A stretch of 64,000 nt of DNA from Tenebrio molitor. Its lineage: Eukaryota > Arthropoda > Insecta > Coleoptera > Tenebrionidae. The notes below the pieces were generated by a model. It did not search any database, had not been told where the DNA came from, and saw only the letters and a list, made by a program, of their open reading frames with translations. Below, in pieces: positions 54,623 to 64,000 of this stretch. The DNA is taken from the NCBI RefSeq assembly GCF_963966145.1, contig NC_091046.1, positions 18,600,001-18,664,000 on the forward strand. Direction: 5' to 3'. Made by a program: the position numbers and the translations under genes. The number at the start of each line of letters is the position of its first letter. The first letter of the stretch is position 1.

Positions 54623-54933
54623 TTTGCTTTGCCTGAATTTTTGTAAAAATAATTGATTAATAAATTGCCAACAGAATTTCCGGTAGAGTATATTTTGCTA
54701 ATTTTTTTAACAATTAGGGGAAAAATTGATCAGAACACATGGAGAAAACAGTGAAATGGTATTGTTATTAAATAATACGAAATAGCACTTTTTAGAAGAA
54801 AAAAAAAAACGGGAAATAATAATGATAATGTCGTCCATGCTTTATTGTCATTATGATTGACTTTTGGAATTGACATCCAAAAATTTGTCAATGTCATACC
54901 TGTGTGTCATACTTCATTCAAATAGTTGCGAAC

Positions 54934-55953
54934 ATGGCACCAATACCCTATTTTAATAAAGTGCAGATAATATCCCTGTTCCAAGATGGTCTATCACATT
55001 CTAAAATTTCGGAACGTTTGGGTATAGGAAGAAGCACGATAAGTGCAATTATTAAAAAATGGAGGCAAGATCAAACAGTGGAACGGTGTCCAGGTTCTGG
55101 GGACGTCGAATTTCTACACGTAATCAAGACGAACAACTTTTAAATGTGATACAAAATAGTCCTTTTACTACTGCAGCAGTGAATATTAGTAATTTCCCGG
55201 GCTCCGTCAGAACCTCACGTCGTCGTCTGCGGAATAGTGAACTTCGAAACCACACAGCTGCTAGGAAAATACGCCTTACCCCTCGGCATAAGGAGGCAAG
55301 AGTTGGATTTGCTTAGAGCACTTAGCAAAAGATAATGCTTTTTGGAGCCGAGTTGTGTTCTCAGACGAAAAGGTCTTCCAGTTGTTGCACAATGGTCGTG
55401 TTAGGGTGTATAGACCACGAAACAGCCGATATGATGAACGCTACGTTGAACCGACCGAACGATCCGGTCGCTTTTCTGTTAACGTATGGGGGTGGATTTC
55501 TGCTGTTAGTCCTGGGATAATGCTCCATGTGGAAGAGCGGCTGAACTCTGGCGTTTATATTAGGATCCTGGAAAATGTGATGCGCCCTTCAGTGACTAGG
55601 GTTTATCCCAATCAAAACTTTATCTTTCAGCAAGACAACTGCTCCATGCATACGTCTCATAGGGTAGCAACATGGTTCCAGGATCAAAATATAAACGTCC
55701 TCGACTGGCCCAGTCTTAGTCCAGATGTGAACCCGATAGAGAATATGTGGGGTTTTTGGTAAGGCATTTGCAAAAACAGAGACAAATTTATCGTAATAGA
55801 CAGGAACTCCCTACTGCGATCACTGATCATGCATGGCACGCATCACCTCAGGACTACATCAGAAATCTATGATTTTCCATGCCCAATAGACTAAGAAAAG
55901 TTTTAGACGCAAATGGGCAGTTACAAAATACTAGTTTCTTTGCATATTTCTAA
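54934..55953 (+). pseudogene. Tc1-like transposase pseudogene, nearly full length
   Basis: It starts MAPIPYFNKVQIISLFQDGL with helix-turn-helix HSKISERLGIGRSTISAII. After frameshifts it continues RKIRLTPRHKEARVGFA, then FWSRVVFSDEKVFQLLHNGR (first Asp), GRFSVNVWGWISAVSP, NFIFQQDNCSMHTSH (second Asp) and LDWPSLSPDVNPIENMWG (third acidic residue). A shift after NMWG and one later stop precede the C terminus RLRKVLDANGQ. All DDE positions are visible. At least four disabling changes are present. The right terminus is probably 56460-56516 (GGCCGC-type end), split by a later element. Confidence 0.85.
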
Positions 55954-56459
55954 TACCTACCTATTTATTATGTTTATTTTATTTTTATATTTATCATCCG
56001 TACACGCTTGTCCTAAGTTAAACCCGTACTCTCTGTGAGTACACACACACAGCACACACTACTGCTTCCCCGTCACTTGTGCAGCAAACGTTCATTGTGA
56101 TGATGACCAAAAAGGAAATCTGATAACAGTGGCGTGCCCCTGTATTGTACTCACGAGACGTATTTCGTAAATCAGACAAAATACGGCCGCCACTAAATTT
56201 TAACCGAAGCATGCAGGAACATATCGCCACACAGTAAGTTATCCCCGCGCGCGTTTGAATGTGCACGCCAAAAATCAAGACAGTTTTGATTCCAACTGAC
56301 TTGAATGCGCGTGCCACATTCTTCTCCACACACAGGGAGTTTTAACTGTACCCCGTGGCGTGTGCATTCAAGTCACGTATATCATACGTCCGCAACTGGA
56401 GTAATGTCCATATTAGGAAGTAAAGGGGCTATCGATTTAACAGTTACGAATACGTAAGG

Positions 56460-57003
56460 GCCGCTTTACATCTCATGTCAATGGAATGACAAATGACGGC
56501 CAAAATTCCGTGGCCGCGTAGAGGGATATGGAGGGAGCACTGCCTATGCTGGCAATGTAAAGGAAGCGGCACATCGCGAGACCTGTGCGGAGACCTTTTA
56601 TGACGCCTTTTAAAATGACCGCCAGTACAGTGAAATTTCGTGACGAGGGTCGTTGGGCATCAGATGCTTCATAGGCGTCGGTGTTCCGTCATTTTACTGG
56701 ATTTGGTTTTTTACACGTGAACCGGTTGGTGAATTGTCTTTGTATTTTTTCAGTTGTATAACTCTGATCTGTTTTTATTTTGAACTAAATATTTACGGTC
56801 GTCTTCCTACAATTCCTACAAAAATTGTCCCCAGAAAAAAAGTTAAAGGGACGCCACTGGAAAGATGAAATATCTGCGTTAACTTCGGTTTCGCTCGGCT
56901 CATCTGGAGACCTTTTATTAGGTCTACAGAAAAGCGCGGTCGTATCCACTTTTTTGAAGAGTGCTCCCTCCATATCCCTCTACGCGTGGCCGCAATTGTA
57001 CCT
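56460..57003. mobile_element. Right end of the Tc1-type element, interrupted by the CGTAGAGGG element
   Basis: AATGACGGCCAAAATTCCGT then GGCCG, broken at 56517 and resuming after 56984 with GGCCGCAATTGTAC. Removing the insertion and one TSD restores a GGCCGC-family terminus. The left counterpart near 54820 is not clear. Confidence 0.65.
56517..56984. mobile_element. CGTAGAGGG element, copy B, with 8 bp target duplication
   Basis: The 468 bp element is nearly identical to 38458-38919 and has the same 25 bp ends. It is flanked by the exact repeat CGTGGCCG (56509-56516 and 56985-56992). High similarity between the copies implies recent activity. Confidence 0.92.
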
Positions 57004-57088
57004 ATTCGGAGCGAAAATGGTTTTATGGCTGGTTTTGGCTGGTTTGTCTGCCTCACTGCTCCATTTTTGCTCCTCATAACATATTATA

Positions 57089-57338
57089 CCGTGTGAGCAA
57101 CAATTACTGATTGAGTTGGCAATAAATTCTGATGGCTTTTGGTGACTTTTATGTCATGTTCTAACAAGAAAACCATTTTATTAATAAAAGATTACACAAA
57201 CCAAGACGTTTAAATTTGAAATGTATGCCAGCTGTCAATAATGTCAATAAAACAAACCGAAACAGATACAATTCGGTCTTGAAAATTTCATGTAAAATTT
57301 GTTATTGCCAACTGAAACAGTTATTGTTGCTCACCCTG
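57089..57338. mobile_element. TA-flanked MITE
   Basis: CCGTGTGAGCAACAATTACTG-type left end and CAGTTATTGTTGCTCACCCTG-type right end, flanked by TA. The inverted repeats also share TTGGCAATAA. A similar left tip occurs at 46931. Confidence 0.85.
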
Positions 57339-57500
57339 TACTATTATTTTTTAGTAACGCGATATTGTTTCTTTTCGTCATAGATACAGTGATACACATT
57401 ATGAAAAACAACTCATAACTCCCTTGGAATATTTCAAATTTTCTGGCCCTCCCCATTGTTTACAACAAACTCATGAGAACCAAACTATAGCAACCATATA

Positions 57501-58228
57501 CAGGGTGACTGACGAAAAACCTTTGGCGCTGTAACTTACTTATTCTTTATCCGATTTGAATAAATGATACATCAAATGAAATAGTTCGAAAAACACTTCA
57601 TTATTATCCTATTCGATATTTTTTTCGACATCTATTTTTTGACAGACGATAGCCAACTTTTTTTTTTCAAATTACACTCTATATATTTTTTTATTCGTTC
57701 TTATAAAGAATCTTCTTCTGAATATTCTTACATTAAAGAAAAAACAAAAAATGTATTTTAAATGAAAAAAATTGAAAATCAAAAATCAAGTAATCAAATT
57801 TGTAAACAATACAAAATCTATTCTAGTTGCTCAAAATTTCCTCAATGCTGTTGCAGACACTGTCGATACCTTCTAGAAATGTCCACCTTTGCATTCAGTA
57901 AAAAATGTCGGGGTTTTTCCTGACACACTCGCACTTTTTTCTTAACTCTTTTTGGGTACCTGGTGGGGTCAAATAAACATTGTCTCGAAAGTTTTGAATG
58001 AATATAAAGAAATCCAATGGATTCAAATCTGGGGATCTAGCGGGCCATCGTATAGCTCCGTGAGCACCCACTGGTCGTTCACCAAAATGATTTAAATGAT
58101 TTAAAAATACAAAATTTATGCGTGCATTATGTGGTATGGCGCCGTCCTGATGAAACACGACTCTATTCAACACTGCTAATGGTATCTCATCCAGAAAATT
58201 GCTTATTTCGTTTGATAATAAATAATAT
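57501..58228 (-). mobile_element. Mariner-like element, copy 2, truncated
   Basis: About 95% identical to the first 728 bp of copy 1 (50447). Starts CAGGGTGACTGACGAAAAAC after TA. The minus-strand frame reads NRVVFHQDGAIPHNARINFV (second Asp) and [20 protein letters not shown] (third acidic region). It is cut off where the 1.4 kb repeat begins and does not resume. Confidence 0.88.
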
Positions 58229-60100
58229 TGTAGTGACCCAGTTTAAAATTTAAATTTAAGTTTCCGGTACCGCCACAACAGCGCGCCAAATGTGAAGGTA
58301 CTAGCGGCTGGACTGGGAACTACTAGCGGAAATATAGCGGGGAGGAAACGGGCTCGCGCGGGTGGTTGAAGGGGGTAGGTCACTTTTGTTTGGTTTTTCG
58401 AAACGAACAGACCTTGCGAAGAGCGATCCAATATTCCAAAAATCTGTAAGTTACATCTGAACCGATTACACTACCGTTCCGAGTAGTTATTTTGTGTACC
58501 CGTGAAGAATTCAACGTTTTTAATTCACCTGGGTAATTTATCCCACTTTCGTTGCTTTTTTTGTGTTTTGTTTTTGGGACCAGGACCACGTGGTAAGGGT
58601 ATGTTGTAGATTTCATTTTGTTGCATGCTGTTTCTTTAAGAAGCGCCCATTTGTTAATTTTAAGTGTTATTTTTCTCCCGGGAGGCTCCTTTTTTTAGCA
58701 ATCTGGTAATTTCGAAAATACGGAGCCGTCGTCCGAACCACGTGCGTCCATTTTGTTTTTGTTCTTCACTAACATTTTCTAACGGCCCTCGACCCGCCAT
58801 TTTCTTTTGTTTAACATTACCAGCGATTATTGTATTCGTGATTTATGTTGTTTACTGACATTTGTGCCATTTAAAGTGGTTCTATTTTATCGTTATTTAA
58901 CTTCACGTTTTGTTCTCTTTTATTTCCTCATTGTTTAATGTTACGGTTTGTTTTTGCTTATGTTATCCTTGTTTAATGTTGCGTTTTGTTTTGTGTATTT
59001 GATCATTGTTTAATGTTGCGCTTTGTTGTGTTGAATTTTCGCATCGTTTAATGTTACGCGTTGTTCGATAGAATTAAACCCGGTTTTTTTTCCTTCGCGT
59101 TGTTGCTAGATTTCGGAAAAGTTAAAGTAAAATGTTGTAAGTGCGCCCCTGTGGGAGCTAGGTGACAATCAGGAAGTCGTGGGGTTGTTTAGTAAATTTT
59201 TGTGGAAGCTACGGTTATTTAGAGCCGTTAGCGGGGACGGACCTTAGTCTTTGCGGGAGCGGCGTCGGGATGTTTTCGTGAAGCTTCCGTCGACGGTTAT
59301 AGGGACTTCGGGGTTTTGTCCGGAAACGGTTGGTTGGGGACGGCGGACCTAGGTCTTTGAGGCTGCGGTCTAGGAATGCTACTCGTACGACCCCGAAACG
59401 CTCTGTCACTCTTGCTGGGTCGGTGAAATAGTCTGACGTTCATTAATACCCCGAATATCTATAAACGTCGCTTGATTTCAAGATGATTCAGATTATTCTT
59501 CCCTTGCGGCCGAAAGTTTGTTACCTACAGCTCTAAGCTCCCGTTGGCGTACTATGCCGGCCAAAAAATTTTGGCCGTCATTGTCTGTCAATTCTAAAAA
59601 AAAAATTGTAATCCGTACTTTATTGTCATCATGATTACCGTCTTGATTATGAACGTTATTTTTTGGGTGGTAAATTGCAAAACTCAAAATTATCTTGTCA
59701 TTTCTACTATATAGAACGTTTACCTCAGGTTATCTATGTACGATTGCTCTAATTTTGTTCATTCATGTCGGATTTTTGGAATATCTGAGCTTCAAACAGT
59801 TTAAATTGATTGTCAAAATGACAAGAATCGAAAGTAGGGTTACGATTCCTAAAGGTTTATTTACACTTTTCTTGAATGTCAAGAAAGTGACGGCCAAAAT
59901 TTTGTGGCCGCCATAGTACCTTGACCGCACAATTCCAAATTTAAAAATTGTTTTGTCATTAATCGAATTGTAAAATATGAGTAATACCTGGGATACGGTT
60001 TTTGAAGAGGGTTTTTCATCCGTCCCTGTCTGTAATAACTGCATTCTAATTTGTTTATTTGTTTTGCAAGCTTTAACCTGTCATTTTGTCTGTCATGTAC
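58229..60100 (+). repeat. 1.4 kb repeat family, copy 2 (with inserted MITE)
   Basis: Same sharp start TGTAGTGACCCAGTTTAAAA as copy 1 and about 75-80% similar, interrupted by the MITE at 59552-59916. It ends past a frame from ATG 59977 (MSNTWDTVFEEGFSSVPVCN), which matches the frame at the end of copy 1. Confidence 0.75.
59552..59916. mobile_element. GGCCGC-type MITE, copy 3, with empty site elsewhere in the window
   Basis: 365 bp, ends CTATGCCGGCCAAAAAATTT and GGCCGCCATAG, TA at 59550-59551 and 59917-59918. The host repeat's other copy reads GGCGTACCTTGACC at 34082-34095, a clean single-TA empty site. Confidence 0.95.
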
Positions 60101-60207
60101 CCGTTTTTCTGTTGTGTAAATGTTGCTGCATTCATCTTGTCGTTTATCTTTGTAATGTACTCAACTAGTTAATTTCTAGTACTCCGTTAAACTTAATTTC
60201 TGTCCTT

Positions 60208-60474
60208 TTGTATTCGTTTCAATTTTTTTTCATCAAAGTTATTACAGGCATTTTTAATAAAAGGTATTTTGCGTCCCTCATATGTGTGTTTTATTTGCGG
60301 CACTCTTCCAACTGGAACCCTCATCGTTTGCATCCCGAATCTTTTCCGCCAAAAGAAAATCACAACGTAGGGCTCCTCCGATTCGATGACGATCACGACC
60401 ACATGTGTTACCGTTTTCGCAGGTTCAAGTATTTGGCGGAAAAAGTAATGTATTCAGATCATTACAAGGATTAA
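60208..60474 (+). other. Unrecognised open frame, possible exon
   Basis: The 88-residue frame ends FRRFKYLAEKVMYSDHYKD. The second half (RHSSNWNPHRLHPESFPPK, then LLRFDDDHDHMCYRFRRF) has protein-like composition and follows no visible repeat. I cannot assign a family. It may be a lone exon or chance. Confidence 0.25.
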
Positions 60475-62989
60475 TGCCTACTTTTATGAAACCGTGTCTG
60501 TCTGCTTATTGTTTGCAAACCCAATTAAATAATAAATAGTATTCCAGTTTGTAAAGCTCTATTTCTAAGTGACATTTGGAGGTTTTCTTCAACTGAATAA
60601 ACTAATTTTCGGACGGCCACATGAGAAATTGTTGTTTTAGGATATGTTTGTTAATCACAAAGATCGCCAGTACCGTAACACTGAACTAAGTATGTTCTCT
60701 CTTGTAGAGCTAACATTATTAGAAGAAGTTTATCAACACTTACACCGTTTTCATGTGTAGTCTAACGTTTTATAAATTGCTTAAGCACATTTGCAGTACG
60801 TAGCTATGGTAATGTGATTCTGAAGATAAAATTTGCCCACTCAAATTTTTCAGGATTTTTTAATTAAAAAAGTCCAGATTTTCTGTCCAGACATCAGTCA
60901 TAGAAGATTTATAACTCTCTTCAAGTTGGTAATAAAAGTGACCCCAAAATTGTAAAAGAAATTATCGACCAGAGTCCATAAAATCACTATATTTCTGGTT
61001 CCACTATAATTGAAGAGGGTGAATAGTTTGTACTAAAGTCCCTTTTATTTAGTAACTTTAGTTTCTACTACCGTTGTATTTAGAATATTTCTGCATTTTA
61101 ACATTCACAGAGCCCAATAATGCACTTCCGGTCTCAACGGTACATTCCGTATTATTTCATTATCATTAGATAGATTGAGTCACACTTTTTTTTGTAGGCA
61201 ACACTAAATACAGTAGGTACATACCTATATGTATGTTGGGATTTGTTGTGCTGTAAACAATAAAACAGCGAATTTGCGTTTGCCCAATAGGTAGTTTATG
61301 AAATGCATAACGCACGGAGATATGTCAATGAAATTGTCATTTTTTTTTATTATAACTGTAATACACATTTTTTTCAATTTAGCTAATTATGATGCACAAA
61401 TTGATAAATCCATGAATAAATTGAATATTTTCGAACAACTAATCAGAATTATTCAGCATATAAGTACGTGTAGATATCTGAGTTCTGAGTTTTCTGTTGT
61501 AACTTGAATATGGCGTTTAAATATGTGGGTACGCGATAGGACACTGCACATTGTTATGTCATTGTTTCACAAAAATTATTTTTTTGTTATAACTTGACTC
61601 TGTGTACATAATTTACGAAACGAAATATTTAATTAAATTATTATTAATGCATGCGTGCATTTTTTGACTAAATAGTTAAAAGTGGATGGTGGTGTTTTAT
61701 ACGTCACAAGTAAATTCGCCGGCAATGTCTAAGCAAGAGTAGACTGAGTAGGTAAATAGAAGATCAAACAGAGAAGAGAGTGTGTGACAGAAGTGTGGTG
61801 GTAGTAAGTAATATACTCGTATGTTCGTAGACATGATTTTACATGATCTGACAAGTAAGTTCTCAAAAATGTGTATTTAAAGATTTATCTATAGGACAAG
61901 TGGTTGCAACATTAATTAGGTTTTATTAAAAAATGATTATTATTATACAAAATATACATACGTATATATGTGGAATAAATAATTTTATTACATAAAAAAA
62001 CACATACATATTGATATTATTTTTGAATACCTCATAATTATTTTAGTAACTTTCAAAGCCACTTGCGCAATAATTACCTACCCGAAATGGTTATGATCAA
62101 ACGGACACAACTCAATATGACAAAGAAGGCATAAAGTGATTTTTTACTTTTGAATGAACATTGTAATAGTTGTAACCGCACGTAATTGTAAAATTTCAGA
62201 TTCTTTTATAGGTTAAGTTACATCACAACAATAATGATTTTGCATTATGCAAGATATTATAATTACATATTTAATAATTGCAGATTTGCAGACATTGTCC
62301 AGAATTATTATTATTTCACATTTGAACTGTACCTAGCAATCATTACTCTAAGTTACAATAAGTACTTTACAAAGATAGTTAGTAAGTGATGTTAAGTAAT
62401 TGAAAATAGATTGTTGGTAATGGCACTACATTTATATTAGAATTCTGGGTCAGCGTCACACTGGCGTCAGCGGCTGTCGGATTGTGGAAATTCATCTTAG
62501 ATTCAAGTTAAGATACCTACCCAAGTATAGGAGTCGCTTATTGTTTATTTTAAAGTTTGCAAATTTTATACTAATTTTACTTGAAAACCCGTACAGGTCC
62601 GGCCGAATTATATTTTAATTCTCTAAATGTATGTCCGTGATTAATACATTTATTGTTCCATGTTTTTGCCCATGCATTCCTTGTCTTATTACAATCTTTT
62701 TTTTTTAGTGCCAAACGACCTGTATTTCGTAACCCTACTACATTGCAGAATGAAATCAAAATACATTTCATTAAAAATTATCACAAAATACATCTAATAG
62801 TTAATAATAATTATTAAACAAATAATTTTCTGTGTCTACTTTAAATAATGTAAATACAGCTTGCTAACAAATACCTAACACATTTAATTCAAAACAATTG
62901 ATCCTTCTTTTCTGTGTTCAGATAAGTTCGCATCATCGCATCAAATCAAAACTTGTAAATAGATTTTGCTGTTATTATAGTGCTTTTAT
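60475..62989. other. Quiet AT-rich DNA, no gene recognised
   Basis: Short frames at 61298-61507 and 62771-62577 have no family resemblance, and no repeat ends were seen. It could be intergenic or intronic. Confidence 0.45.
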
Positions 62990-63235
62990 CTTCGTAAGGA
63001 ATTTTGACTTAAGCTATAAATAAACTAAACAAAGACCCTACTTAAAGAAATTAATTTTGATTTTGTGCCTGTCAATCACTAGACGGTCTCTGAAAAATAT
63101 TTTGAGTAATACCCCAGGTAATTTTTTTGTCCGAGACCGCCTAATGATTGACAGGCACAATATCACAATAAATTTCTTTAAGTAGGGTTTTTGTTCGGTT
63201 TATTTATGGCTTAAGTCAAATTTCTTTACTCGAGT
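62990..63235. repeat. Foldback, about 100 bp arms
   Basis: GACTTAAGCTATAAATAAAC and its degenerate complement near 63205, then CTACTTAAAGAAATTAATTT against AAATTTCTTTAAGTAG, then TGTGCCTGTCAATCACTAGA against its complement. The loop is about 40 bp. Confidence 0.85.
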
Positions 63236-63301
63236 TAAGCCTCTCGGTAAAGTATTGTGCTCTCGAAAAGAATGGAATACTTTCCGCCTCGGTATAAAAT
63301 A

Positions 63302-63533
63302 CAGAGTGGTCCAACACTTACCATTTCTACATCTACAATTAATATTCTATGATTGAGCATGATCAATTTTTTTCAATTAAATTTTTGTGATGGAGTTAAC
63401 TTTAGAGCGATTTAATATCAAATTGGTCCAAATATTGATTGATCCACTTCCGACTTTGAATTATAATTAGGTATAGTGAAATTTTTTTTAATAAACAATT
63501 GTCAATGTCAAGATCAAGTAAAAAACCACTCTG
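63302..63533. mobile_element. TA-flanked MITE
   Basis: CAGAGTGGTCCAACACTTAC on the left and AAAAAACCACTCTG on the right, TA on both sides. Only the outer 10 or so bases pair. Confidence 0.65.
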
Positions 63534-63760
63534 TACTACCCTAAAATGTAAAAGTACAGTTTTAAAGTAATTTCAAATGACTAACTGTGCCATAAAAGTG
63601 CTGTAGCAAAGACAAAGTGGTTTTTTACAACTTGAGTCAACAATAAATTAACATTTAATATCAGAAAACTAACAAAACTGTTACGGCCTTATTTATTAAA
63701 AAAAAAAACAAAAAAATCCCAAATACATATACCTTATCATTCAATAATTAGTTAGGTATA

Positions 63761-64000
63761 CAGGGTGCCTCAGCTAAGACTTTCGAGCCTAATATTTCGG
63801 TTTCTTTTAAAATGCAGATATTTTAGCCGGTGAAGAGTAAAATCTCATTAATGCAATAACCCAAGTCTTATAAACGTATTTTTTACATGCCTTTTCAAAA
63901 TGTTTAATCACTTAAGATTTATATCAAAAAATTGATCGTCAATAAAAAATGCTGTAAGAAGAAACTCGTCCTTGAAAGACGTCTGGTTTGCAAGAAAAAA
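63761..64000. mobile_element. Left end of a mariner-type element cut by the window edge
   Basis: TA followed by CAGGGTGCCTCAGCTAAGAC matches the style of other CAGGGTG ends here. The right end lies outside. Confidence 0.45.

Noticed and set aside
55335..55520. Second plus-strand frame overlapping the Tc1 transposase
   Set aside because: It is an out-of-frame shadow of the transposase pseudogene.

Overview
The window looks like nuclear DNA from an insect, possibly a beetle, although the order is a guess. It is AT-rich, with long introns and GT-AG splice sites. It is saturated with mariner/Tc1, hAT, P-like, PIF/Harbinger-type and foldback DNA elements, plus non-LTR retrotransposon debris. No bacterial operon, CRISPR array, rRNA or tRNA was recognised.

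Two host genes are supported. (1) Part of a secreted lipase of the pancreatic-lipase-like family lies on the minus strand. Two exons (2397-2221 and 1897-1652) carry the oxyanion-hole HGF motif and the nucleophile motif GHSLGAH. A signal-peptide exon at 30160-30094 fits in phase and may be its first exon. The 3' part of the gene lies beyond the left edge or was lost. (2) A complete ten-exon orthologue of ubiquitin carboxyl-terminal hydrolase 5/13 (USP5, isopeptidase T) lies on the plus strand at 44341-54610. It encodes 794 residues, and every exon junction is phase-consistent.

Layout. 0-3.9 kb: lipase exons with inserted MITEs and foldbacks. 3.96-12.73 kb: three back-to-back TA-flanked elements; the third is a large foldback carrying a nested mariner-like element, which carries a hAT, which carries a MITE. 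12.8-23.2 kb: two non-LTR fragments, several GGCCGC-type MITEs and Tc1 or mariner pseudogenes. 23.3-29.7 kb: a tandem duplication of about 0.9 kb, one copy of which is split by a 4 kb insertion that itself holds a Tc1 of IR/DR architecture. 30-36.5 kb: candidate lipase first exon, LTR-like promoter, first copy of a 1.4 kb repeat, palindromes. 36.5-40.4 kb: a P-element-like transposase broken by three unrelated insertions. 40.6-44.2 kb: MITE, a hAT packed with CATCGATG motifs, and a THAP-containing inverted-repeat element ending just upstream of USP5. 44.3-54.6 kb: USP5, with introns full of foldbacks and a mariner-like element. 54.8-60.1 kb: Tc1 pseudogene, second copy of an 8-bp-TSD element, second mariner copy and second copy of the 1.4 kb repeat. 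60.2-64 kb: quieter DNA with one foldback and two MITE ends.

Most of the sequence is therefore mobile-element strata. Many insertions can be proved from target-site duplications, and several from an empty-site copy elsewhere in the window. I saw no cellular pathway beyond lipid hydrolysis (lipase) and ubiquitin-chain recycling (USP5). The strongest candidates for novelty are the MITE and foldback families and the P-like element with its passengers.
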